Source: an uncultured Microcaldota archaeon (GTDB lineage Archaea > Micrarchaeota > Micrarchaeia > Anstonellales > Bilamarchaeaceae). From it: 13,722 bases of DNA. The notes below the pieces were generated by a model, which saw only the letters and a list, made by a program, of their open reading frames with translations, made no database searches and was not told the origin of the DNA. Shown here in pieces: positions 1 through 5,411 of this stretch; positions within the stretch are counted from its first letter, which is position 1, and the number at the start of each line of letters is the position of its first letter. The stretch spans positions 1 to 13,722 of the forward strand of contig CAIXOA010000024.1 in NCBI GenBank assembly GCA_903920925.1. The letters are read 5' to 3'. The translations under genes were made by a program, and so were the position numbers.

Positions 1-636
1 AAAGACGCAGGCATCTATTCAAATGCGGTAAAAAATTGGGCTGCAAATTCACCACGGATCAAAGAGGGCATTGTTTACCATATCTGCAAAGCGTATTTGG
101 GGGGAAAGGAACTGATTGAGGAAGAAACTAGCTTAATTAATTTACTTTTGAACCAAAAAGATTCACACGAAGAAATTATTCGTCTTCTTGGTCGTGCGAG
201 CAATAAATTTAGTTCTGAACAGATCCCTCGCATAAAAGCACTTTGGAGAGTTCTGTTTCAAGCCAACAGAGATAATGGGCACATATTGGGAGAGCTTACT
301 AATTGGGTTAGAACTTTTGAAGAATTGGATGACGATCTATGTTATTGGATGAAAGAAGGAGCGTCAAACCTCGCGCCATGGGAAACTAGCATACTTCTTG
401 AGAATCTAGTCAAATTCTCCAAAAAAGATCCAAAGCGAGTTGGAGAAATATTCTTGGCATTGATTAAGGATGCACGAGTACTGCCCTATTCGAATGAAAA
501 TGAAATTATATCCATTGTAGAGACCTTATACGAAAATGGAGAAAATGAAATAGCCAACCAGATCTGTAATAAATTCGGGAAAGAGGGCAATACTCTTTTG
601 AGAGAAATGTATGATAAGTTTAATCCACGTAATTAA
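1..636 (+). CDS. Unknown helical protein, C-terminal part (5' end outside window)
   Basis: The frame is open from the first base, so the gene begins left of the window. At least 211 residues are visible, ending in NPRN. I do not recognise a family. The visible part reads as a run of short amphipathic alpha helices (for example around EEIIRLLGRASNKF, SILLENLVKFS and NEIISIVETLYENG), suggesting a HEAT/TPR-like solenoid; such tails occur on many large proteins, including defence ATPases, but no ATPase or nuclease motif is present here. There is no signal peptide or membrane segment. A TTG at 97 could in principle serve as a start, but reading through from base 1 is protein-like and continuous. 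Base use is clearly AT-rich (20 G+C in the 60 bases from 481), unlike the GC-rich genes to the right, and it converges with an integrase 26 bp away, so it is probably cargo of the integrated element. Confidence 0.6.
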   Translation, partial: KDAGIYSNAVKNWAANSPRIKEGIVYHICKAYLGGKELIEEETSLINLLLNQKDSHEEIIRLLGRASNKFSSEQIPRIKALWRVLFQANRDNGHILGELTNWVRTFEELDDDLCYWMKEGASNLAPWETSILLENLVKFSKKDPKRVGEIFLALIKDARVLPYSNENEIISIVETLYENGENEIANQICNKFGKEGNTLLREMYDKFNPRN

Positions 637-662
637 ACGGCGCTTGACACCTCCGGTTTCTC

Positions 663-1601
663 CTATAATTTTGACTCCTGCATCTTCCTCACCTTCTCCA
701 GAAGTTCATCGTTATTCGCCCTCTCTATGCTCTCATAAAGCTCATTCTTCGCGGTGTGCACGTAAATCATCGTGGTCTGCAGGTCGGTATGCCGCGCAAA
801 CTTGGAGGCAAGGACCACATTTCCCCCATTCTTCTTGCAGAAATTGGTAATTGCGTGATGCCGCAGGCTGTGGGTGCTCAGCCTATACAGGGTTTTGGGG
901 CTACTCCCAACGCTGTACCCATAGATCTGATTCAGCTTGGCTTTCTTCGCGTATTGCATGAAGAGTTTCCTAGCGGTTTCTGAAGTGATGTGCGGCTCCG
1001 TTGTTTCGGTCCTCCTTCCATGACTAAAGGAGAAGAAAAGGAATCCCTGCGCCTTGGCCATGTCTTCTTCATAAGAGCCGATGTAGTGAAGGATGGCGTC
1101 AAAAAGTTTCTCTGGAATCAAGAGGTAATCGGTCTTCTTGCTCTTTTCCGTAAAGATGCGCAGTTCGCGGTTTCTGAGGTTTAAGTCCTTCACATTTACC
1201 ATTATGGCTTCCCCTATGCGAAGCCCAAGAATGGCTTGGAAGGAGAAGAGGAGGTGCGCCTTGGGCTCATCTATAACGCTGAAAAAGGCCTCTAATTCAT
1301 CTTCCGTAAAGCCCTTGTTCATTGAGCCATACTTGGGCGTCTTCCTGCGCAAAAAGCGGCTCTTGCGCGCCTCGGAGAGTATCCCAATCGCCTTTACCAG
1401 ATTCCATTTGGTTAGGTGCTGCCCAAGGAAAAGAACCTGCTCCTTAATCTGAGGCCAATTCCTGGTCAATTCCCTTGAAATCTGCCTTGCCGGAAGTGAG
1501 TGTGCTTCACCACATGCCGGAAACTGAAAACCCGGAACGGGACACCCCACGTCTTCACTTCGTGGAATAAGAGTAATACAAGCGTCTGGTCCGGAGTTCA
1601 A
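663..1601 (-). CDS. Tyrosine recombinase (integrase), catalytic part; N-terminus probably split by integration
   Basis: Site-specific DNA recombinase of the phage-integrase family. Counting from a TTG at 1601, the catalytic set is visible: Arg128 in LGLRIGEA, a beta-hairpin Lys around 153-156 (TEKSKKTDY), His244 and Arg247 in THSLRHH, His271 in ARHTD, and the nucleophile Tyr280 in TMIYVH. The core-binding domain is incomplete: only its last helices (about residues 45-95) look genuine, and residues 1-40 are poorly protein-like. Read upstream, the frame crosses the antisense of a tRNA 3' half (W-A-P-G-D-L-N-S-G-P-D) and stops at a TAG at 1618-1620, immediately outside that fragment. This is what SSV-type archaeal integration leaves behind: the catalytic part at one border and a short N-terminal piece at the other, here outside the window. 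The start shown is therefore nominal. Family assignment is firm; whether it is still expressed is unknown. Confidence 0.87.
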   Translation of the reverse strand: MNSGPDACITLIPRSEDVGCPVPGFQFPACGEAHSLPARQISRELTRNWPQIKEQVLFLGQHLTKWNLVKAIGILSEARKSRFLRRKTPKYGSMNKGFTEDELEAFFSVIDEPKAHLLFSFQAILGLRIGEAIMVNVKDLNLRNRELRIFTEKSKKTDYLLIPEKLFDAILHYIGSYEEDMAKAQGFLFFSFSHGRRTETTEPHITSETARKLFMQYAKKAKLNQIYGYSVGSSPKTLYRLSTHSLRHHAITNFCKKNGGNVVLASKFARHTDLQTTMIYVHTAKNELYESIERANNDELLEKVRKMQESKL

Positions 1602-1616
1602 ATCGCCGGGGGCCCA
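1577..1616 (+). other. tRNA 3'-half fragment, probable attachment site (attR)
   Basis: The segment reads as tRNA positions 34-73: T-loop TTCAAAT at 1597-1603, T-stem CGGAG/CGCCG (four pairs and one A-G mismatch), acceptor 3' strand GGGGCCC at 1609-1615 and discriminator A at 1616, with no encoded CCA. No matching 5' acceptor strand (GGGCCCC) or D-arm lies upstream, and the anticodon stem cannot form with the preceding sequence, so this is not an intact tRNA. If a five-base variable loop is assumed, the bases at the anticodon position read TAC, which would suggest tRNA-Val, a weak inference. The integrase frame runs across it in antisense. The fragment is followed by a terminator-like hairpin, as expected for the original downstream flank of a tRNA gene. 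The intact tRNA and the other end of the element should lie left of the window. Confidence 0.6.
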
Positions 1617-1629
1617 CTAGAAGAAACGC

Positions 1630-1663
1630 GGGGAGGGCGCTCCCCCCATTTCTTTCTATTTTT
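1630..1663 (+). terminator. Hairpin plus T-rich tract after the tRNA fragment
   Basis: GGGGAG pairs with CTCCCC around a GGCG loop (six pairs, 1630-1645) and is followed by a pyrimidine/T-rich run with TTTCTTTCTATTTTTC. It sits 14 nt after the tRNA-like 3' end and is most simply the terminator of the tRNA gene that was the integration target. It also lies within the interval between the integrase and the next gene, which otherwise holds only the promoter of the phosphoesterase. Confidence 0.5.
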
Positions 1664-1712
1664 CTGACCCCCTCCCACTTCTCCTTGAAACCCTTCGCCC
1701 GTACTCCTTACG

Positions 1713-1724
1713 CTTTTTATTTCT
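1713..1724 (+). promoter_or_regulatory. TATA-like box of the metallophosphoesterase gene
   Basis: CTTTTTATTTC lies 20-31 nt before the ATG at 1744, the spacing expected for an archaeal promoter giving a leaderless transcript. No Shine-Dalgarno sequence precedes the ATG. The match to a TATA box is weak and rests mainly on position. Confidence 0.35.
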
Positions 1725-1743
1725 GTTCATCTCAATTCCGCCC

Positions 1744-2631
1744 ATGAGGCAATGCATCCTTCCGGCATTTCTTGCCATTCTCTTCCTCGCCCTGATTTTC
1801 CTTTCCTATTCCATCTTCATAGAGCCCCGTTCAATTTCGGTAACGCGCCTAAACATCGATGGGGCGCCCGCAAAGGTCGTTTTCCTCGCGGATTTGCACA
1901 TCCGGGACTCAAATGCGGATTACATACGGAGCGTTGTGGAAAAGGTGAACTCCCTGGATCCGGACATCGTCCTCATAAGCGGGGATTTCATCCTTGATGA
2001 TGCGAAGGACCTTGAGCACATAAGCCTTCTTTCCCAGCTCAAGGGAAGGAAATATGCAGTATTGGGAAACCACGACTATTTCTCCTCAATAAACCTCGCC
2101 GGCTCGCGGATGAAGGTGGGCGAAAAGGCGGAGGCAAACTTCACCGTGCAGGGATACAACGTCTCAATGATGGACGACGGATTGTACAGCCCCCAGATGG
2201 CGGACGAGGTGAAGCAGAGGCTGGAGGAAGCGGGCTTCCGAGTCCTCAGGAATGAGTATGAAATTTTGGATTCGGATGGGAGAAAAACACTGCTCGTTGG
2301 ATTGGACGACTGCTGGGCAGGGAAAACACATCTCCCTTCAAACCTTCCGGAGGCGGATTACTCCATCTACCTTCTGCATGAGCCGGAATGCATCGCGGAC
2401 TGGGACTACAACCTCCTTCTTGCCGGGCATACGCACGGCGGGCAGATAGTTCTACCCATAATCGGCGCGCCCCAGAGCCTCTTCGGAATGTATTCCTTCA
2501 GCGGGATGCTGGTGGACGAGCCGGACAAGAAGGCATACGTTACGAGGGGGGTGGGCTCCTACCCCATGTTCTTCGGGATTGCTGATATGAGGTTCAACTG
2601 CCCTCCGGAAATCGTTTTGATAAACGGTTGA
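1744..2631 (+). CDS. Membrane-anchored calcineurin-like metallophosphoesterase (YaeI/YkuE type)
   Basis: Two-metal phosphoesterase of 295 residues. Residues 5-27 form one hydrophobic anchor, so the catalytic domain is probably outside the cytoplasmic membrane. The metal-binding motifs come in family order: D50-L-H52, G80-D81, G108-N-H-D111, H212 in LLHEPE, and the closing G228-H-T-H-G-G233. The HTHGGQ ending is typical of the YaeI/YkuE branch, whose bacterial members act on lipid or nucleotide phosphates; the substrate here cannot be read from the sequence. An insert of about 40 residues follows the GNHD motif (about 115-160). It is the first gene to the right of the mobile-element border, has GC-rich composition like the genes downstream, and ends at a hairpin terminator, so it is likely transcribed alone. 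Confidence 0.88.
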   Translation: MRQCILPAFLAILFLALIFLSYSIFIEPRSISVTRLNIDGAPAKVVFLADLHIRDSNADYIRSVVEKVNSLDPDIVLISGDFILDDAKDLEHISLLSQLKGRKYAVLGNHDYFSSINLAGSRMKVGEKAEANFTVQGYNVSMMDDGLYSPQMADEVKQRLEEAGFRVLRNEYEILDSDGRKTLLVGLDDCWAGKTHLPSNLPEADYSIYLLHEPECIADWDYNLLLAGHTHGGQIVLPIIGAPQSLFGMYSFSGMLVDEPDKKAYVTRGVGSYPMFFGIADMRFNCPPEIVLING

Positions 2632-2658
2632 GGGTTCCAAAACCCTCTAATTCTTTTC
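2630..2658 (+). terminator. Terminator hairpin after the metallophosphoesterase
   Basis: GAGGGTT (2630-2636) pairs perfectly with AACCCTC (2641-2647) around CCAA, and a T-rich stretch follows. The stem begins inside the stop codon. The T-rich stretch overlaps the presumed promoter element of the next gene. Confidence 0.55.
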
Positions 2659-2659
2659 C
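2646..2659 (+). promoter_or_regulatory. Promoter-like element TCTAATTCTTTTCC before the first cyclase gene
   Basis: The element begins exactly 29 nt before the GTG start at 2675. A near-identical element (one base different) begins exactly 29 nt before the GTG of the Mre11-like gene. Position and repetition suggest a core promoter with a non-standard TATA box and leaderless mRNA. Confidence 0.42.
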
Positions 2660-2674
2660 TACTGAAAGAATTGC

Positions 2675-2980
2675 GTGCTCTCTTACTGGATCTGGCTTGC
2701 GGCGTTCATCTTCGCCCCTCTCATCGCCCTTGCAATCTGGAAAAGGGAAAAACTTGCGAGATACTGGAAAACGCCGCTTCTGTGCGGCCTCGGCGCCATC
2801 GCCTTTGCGTATTCGTGGGACGCATTCGCGATAAGGAACGGCCTGTGGGGCTTTCCGCAGCAGGAAATCTTGGGCGTCTGGCTTCTGAGCCTGCCTTTGG
2901 AGGAGTGGGTTTTCATATTTTCGGTTTCCGCCCTAGTCTCCATTGCCGTGCTCGCGTTCTCGGGTGTTGGCGATGATTGA
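2675..2980 (+). CDS. crtYc: Lycopene cyclase domain protein, first half (CrtYc type)
   Basis: Integral membrane protein of 101 residues with three hydrophobic segments (about 4-22, 33-53 and 69-95). The motif PLEEW at 74-78, at the edge of the last segment, together with the preceding W-D-A and G-L-W-G-F pattern, matches the CarR/CrtYc-YdL family of membrane carotenoid cyclases. In haloarchaea two such domains are fused in one protein of about 230 residues; in several actinobacteria they are two genes whose products form a heterodimer, as seems to be the case here. The usual role is closing beta-ionone rings on lycopene; related pairs make C50 carotenoids. The GTG start lacks a Shine-Dalgarno site. 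The gene overlaps the next by eight bases, indicating co-translation. No phytoene synthase or desaturase is in the window. Confidence 0.78.
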   Translation: MLSYWIWLAAFIFAPLIALAIWKREKLARYWKTPLLCGLGAIAFAYSWDAFAIRNGLWGFPQQEILGVWLLSLPLEEWVFIFSVSALVSIAVLAFSGVGDD

Positions 2981-3338
2981 ATTCCTCCTTTACATGGCAG
3001 TCCCGAATGCCTGCGCCGCCTTTTTCATATGGATGCTGTGGATAAGGCCGTCCCGGCTCCAGCAGAGTGCGTTCAGGCTGCTGCCCCTCATCCTTGCGAT
3101 TACGGCAGTCGCCTACCTTGCCGGCGAAACGGGCGTGTGCGTGCTAAAACCGTGGTTTTTCGACTGCTCGAAGACAGTAGGCCTCTGCGTCTGCGGGCTT
3201 CCTATAGAGGACGTGCTCGTGTCCTTCTGCATAGTGCTGAACGTCGCGCTCGCCACCCTTGCATTCTCGCAAATGGAGAAAAAAAGCAATAATTTCGGGG
3301 AGTTCCTCAGCTACCTGCTTCTGCTCAAAAAGCCATGA
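2973..3338 (+). CDS. crtYd: Lycopene cyclase domain protein, second half (CrtYd type)
   Basis: Membrane protein of 121 residues starting at the ATG at 2973, which overlaps the stop of the preceding gene by eight bases; an earlier in-frame GTG at 2943 would only add residues copied from the overlap and is not needed. There are hydrophobic segments at about 4-23, 35-52 and 81-98. The motif P77-I-E-D80 corresponds to the second conserved Pro-x-Glu-Glu/Asp site of the family, following a loop with several cysteines (C56, C65, C72, C74). Together with its partner it makes up the length of a fused archaeal cyclase (101 + 121 residues). The charged C-terminal tail, with MEKKSNN, is followed by a short hydrophobic stretch. 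The cyclised substrate (C40 or C50 carotenoid) cannot be decided from the sequence. Confidence 0.75.
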   Translation: MIEFLLYMAVPNACAAFFIWMLWIRPSRLQQSAFRLLPLILAITAVAYLAGETGVCVLKPWFFDCSKTVGLCVCGLPIEDVLVSFCIVLNVALATLAFSQMEKKSNNFGEFLSYLLLLKKP

Positions 3339-3360
3339 AGCCGCAACATGATGCAAATGG

Positions 3361-3374
3361 TCTAATTCCTTTCC
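3361..3374 (+). promoter_or_regulatory. Promoter-like element TCTAATTCCTTTCC before the Mre11-like gene
   Basis: Thirteen of 14 bases match the element before the first cyclase gene, at the same 29-nt distance from a GTG start (3390). There is no Shine-Dalgarno site in between, so a leaderless transcript is likely. Confidence 0.42.
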
Positions 3375-3389
3375 CGCCAAATCTAATGC

Positions 3390-4493
3390 GTGAAGATTGC
3401 AATAATCGCGGACACGCACGTGGGCTACCCAAGATTCTATGAGGACAGCTTCACCCAGGCGGAGGCCGCTTTCCGGGATGCGGACGGAAAGGCGGATGTA
3501 ATCCTCTTCCTTGGGGATTTGTACGACACAAGGGTCCCTTCTCTCCAGATTCTCGGCCGCACCATCTCCTTCTTCCGCTCTCTGAAAACCCCCATCTTTG
3601 CAATCCACGGGAACCACGAGCGCAGGAGCAAGGGAGCGCTGAATCCGGTGGGATTGCTGGAGCGCGCAGGGCTCATTTCCCACCTGAACTTTTCCTCAAA
3701 AATATTCGAAAAGAATGGAGAAAAAATATTCCTCGCGGGGATGGGGAATGTTCCGGATGACCTCGCGCCCGCAGCCCTGCGCAAACTTATGGAAACCATC
3801 CAAATCCCGGAAAATTGCTTCTCCATCCTGATGATCCACCAGTCCGTCTCCGAATTCGTTTTCGGAGAAAATCTCCTCAGCGTCTCCGATTTGGAGAAAT
3901 TCGGCTTCAATTTAATCCTGAACGGCCACATCCACGTAAGGAAGGAGGCGCTGGACGGAAGGTTCCTGATCCCCGGCTCCACGGTAATCACCCAGCTCAC
4001 AAAGGAGGAAACAAATCCCCGCGGCTATTATCTCTACGATACCAAAGAAAAGAAGCACCAGTTCATCCAGATCCCATGCAGAAAATTCCTTTTCGAAGAA
4101 TTGGAGTTCAAGGAAGCCAAACTCGCCGAGGTGCAGGAAAAGGTTGGCGGGCTGTTCGCAGAATCGAGGAAGGAAAACCCGGATGCGATAATAAAAATCC
4201 GCCTCAAGGGGACTCTGGAAAAAGGGCTTCGCACCTCGGACATCATTCTCGCAGAAGACGGCTCCCTCTTCATAGACAACAAATTGAACGAGCACATGAT
4301 CAGGAACGACCTGAAGGCAATAAGGGAAATGCGGGAGAAGAAACTGTCCGTGCGGGAGATGAGCGAGGCGAGGATACGGGATAAGCTGAAAGGAAAAATC
4401 ACCCTCTTCGAGCCCTCCGAGCTTTTCGAGGCGCTTTCTAATTCCCCGGAGGAAGCATTGAAGTACCTCCAGGAGAGGATGAGAGCCGGATAA
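3390..4493 (+). CDS. mre11: Mre11-like DNA double-strand-break repair exonuclease
   Basis: Manganese-dependent nuclease of 367 residues, the usual length for archaeal Mre11. Phosphoesterase motifs are in order: D8-T-H10-V-G, G42-D43-L-Y-D, G74-N75-H76-E, I149-H150-Q-S and G179-H180-I-H182-V. The catalytic domain ends near residue 230; a capping-like domain follows, then a charged helical tail (about 300-367) of the kind that binds the Rad50 coiled-coil base. In archaea Mre11 works with Rad50 and usually with HerA and NurA in end resection; none of these is next to it here, so the partners must be elsewhere or absent. The GTG start is fixed by the MKIAIIADTH beginning and the upstream promoter-like element. 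A simple SbcD-like single-protein phosphoesterase is the alternative reading. Confidence 0.85.
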   Translation: MKIAIIADTHVGYPRFYEDSFTQAEAAFRDADGKADVILFLGDLYDTRVPSLQILGRTISFFRSLKTPIFAIHGNHERRSKGALNPVGLLERAGLISHLNFSSKIFEKNGEKIFLAGMGNVPDDLAPAALRKLMETIQIPENCFSILMIHQSVSEFVFGENLLSVSDLEKFGFNLILNGHIHVRKEALDGRFLIPGSTVITQLTKEETNPRGYYLYDTKEKKHQFIQIPCRKFLFEELEFKEAKLAEVQEKVGGLFAESRKENPDAIIKIRLKGTLEKGLRTSDIILAEDGSLFIDNKLNEHMIRNDLKAIREMREKKLSVREMSEARIRDKLKGKITLFEPSELFEALSNSPEEALKYLQERMRAG

Positions 4494-4498
4494 AAAGC

Positions 4499-4509
4499 TA
4501 TTTAAATTC
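4499..4509 (+). promoter_or_regulatory. TATA box of the glycosyltransferase gene
   Basis: TATTTAAATTC lies 21-31 nt before the ATG at 4530, a close match to an archaeal TATA box at leaderless spacing. Confidence 0.55.
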
Positions 4510-4529
4510 CGGAACAGACTGTTTGCCCG

Positions 4530-5243
4530 ATGCAAAGGAAGCCCGAAGTCTCAATAGTGGTCCCAACCTACAACGAGGAGAAGTACATACGCAGGGCGCT
4601 GGAGGGGCTTTTCTCCCAGAAAACGGATTTTGATTATGAAGTAATAGTCTCGGACGGCCATTCCACCGATTCGACCGTAAAAATCGCAAATGAGATGGGT
4701 GCAAGGGTGGTCTATGAGCCAAAGCGCACAATTGCCGCGGGAAGGCACAAGGGCTTCATGGAGGCGCACGGAAGCATAATCGTAAGTTCCTCGGCGGACG
4801 TCCATGTGAAAAGCGGCTGGCTGGCGAAGCTGGTGGAGCCGATACGAAAAGGGAATTTTGTCGCCTCCGGGGGGCCGGTAATCCCGAAGGACGGAAACCT
4901 TTTGGAGCACGCGTTCGCAAAAGGGCTCCTCACCCCCGCCGCGAGGGGCCTTTCCAGGATAGGGATCCCATATGTAGTCGGGGACAACATGGCGATAAGG
5001 GCGGACGTATTCAAAAAAGTGGGCGGCTTCGACACGGACATGGTCACTGCCGAGGACACGTACCTCATAAAGAAGGCAAGGAAATACGGAAAATTCAAAT
5101 TCGTGAAGGACGCCCCGGTGTACATCTCCATGCGGAGGGTGCGCGAGTGGGGATACCCCAAATACCTCCTCTACCACGGGAGCAATTTCTTCAAATACCA
5201 TTTCACCGGAAAAAGCCACTCCGGATACGAGCCCATCCGGTGA
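4530..5243 (+). CDS. Family 2 glycosyltransferase
   Basis: Cytoplasmic or peripheral enzyme of 237 residues that transfers a sugar from an activated nucleotide- or lipid-linked donor. The GT-A fold is evident: VSIVVPTYNEE at 7-17 (nucleotide-binding beta strand), V40-S-D-G-H-S-T-D-S at 40-48, S-A-D-V-H around 88-92 in the place of the metal-binding DxD, G151-D-N-M-A-I-R with the following VGGFD, and a catalytic-type E175-D176 in TAEDTYL. There is no transmembrane segment, unlike dolichyl-phosphate sugar synthases with C-terminal anchors; the tail has a basic, aromatic patch (M-R-R-V-R-E-W-G-Y-P-K-Y) that could lie on the membrane. The metal motif is D-V-H rather than D-x-D. No other polysaccharide or glycosylation gene is adjacent, so the acceptor is unknown. 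The stop is followed directly by the three-way-junction element. Confidence 0.87.
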   Translation: MQRKPEVSIVVPTYNEEKYIRRALEGLFSQKTDFDYEVIVSDGHSTDSTVKIANEMGARVVYEPKRTIAAGRHKGFMEAHGSIIVSSSADVHVKSGWLAKLVEPIRKGNFVASGGPVIPKDGNLLEHAFAKGLLTPAARGLSRIGIPYVVGDNMAIRADVFKKVGGFDTDMVTAEDTYLIKKARKYGKFKFVKDAPVYISMRRVREWGYPKYLLYHGSNFFKYHFTGKSHSGYEPIR

Positions 5244-5328
5244 TGACGGTTCAAAGCGAGTGCCGAAGGCCACTGTGGCCATTCGGCACCTACGCCGCGC
5301 AGGCCTGCGCGGTCGCTTCAAACCGTCA
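5244..5328 (+). other. Structured palindromic element folding as a three-way junction
   Basis: The 85-nt stretch begins on the base after the glycosyltransferase stop codon. Outer helix: TGACGGTT (5244-5251) with AACCGTCA (5321-5328), a 2x2 mismatch, then AAGCGA (5254-5259) with TCGCTT (5313-5318). Inside are two hairpins. Arm 1 is TGCCGAA/TTCGGCA (5261-5267/5282-5288) topped by GGCCA/TGGCC with loop CTG and one bulged A. Arm 2 is the perfect 18-bp palindrome CCGCGCAGGCCTGCGCGG (5295-5312). All helices are near-perfect and account for nearly every base. No T-loop, anticodon or acceptor features make it a tRNA, and no T-run follows directly. It could be a small structured RNA, a 3'-UTR element, or a miniature palindromic repeat (REP/MITE-like); the sequence alone does not decide. 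Confidence 0.7.
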
Positions 5329-5360
5329 GAATTCGGCAAAAGACGGAGTTTTGTTAGATA

Positions 5361-5371
5361 AGTTTATATTC
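5361..5371 (+). promoter_or_regulatory. TATA box of the korA-korB operon
   Basis: AGTTTATATTC is a strong archaeal TATA box. The predicted transcript start, about 25 nt downstream near 5393, leaves a short leader of about 18 nt that contains the ribosome site AGGTG. The promoter lies downstream of the three-way-junction element, so that element would not be in this mRNA if initiation is here. Confidence 0.6.
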
Positions 5372-5401
5372 TTTCTAATCAAACTTTTCCCAATTGCGGC
5401 T

Positions 5402-5406
5402 AGGTG
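5402..5406 (+). promoter_or_regulatory. Ribosome binding site deciding the korA start
   Basis: AGGTG sits five bases before the ATG at 5412. It favours this ATG over the in-frame TTG at 5394, which has no such site and would lie at the predicted transcript start. Confidence 0.55.
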
Positions 5407-5411
5407 TCGAT

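Noticed and set aside
1577..1616. Complete tRNA gene, possibly with an intron
   Set aside because: No 5' acceptor strand complementary to GGGGCCC and no D-arm were found upstream within 180 bases; the anticodon stem cannot pair either. Only the 3' half is present.
3912..4535. Minus-strand open frame opposite the Mre11-like gene
   Set aside because: Shadow of the nuclease frame, whose motifs are complete on the plus strand.
5244..5328. tRNA or tRNA-like gene
   Set aside because: GGTTCAAA near the start resembles a T-loop, but it lies in the outer helix, and the arms do not match cloverleaf dimensions.
4551..5339. Long minus-strand open frame opposite the glycosyltransferase and the palindromic element
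   Set aside because: It is antisense to a well-supported GT2 gene, has no family-like motifs, and its composition follows from the GC-rich codon pattern of the real gene.
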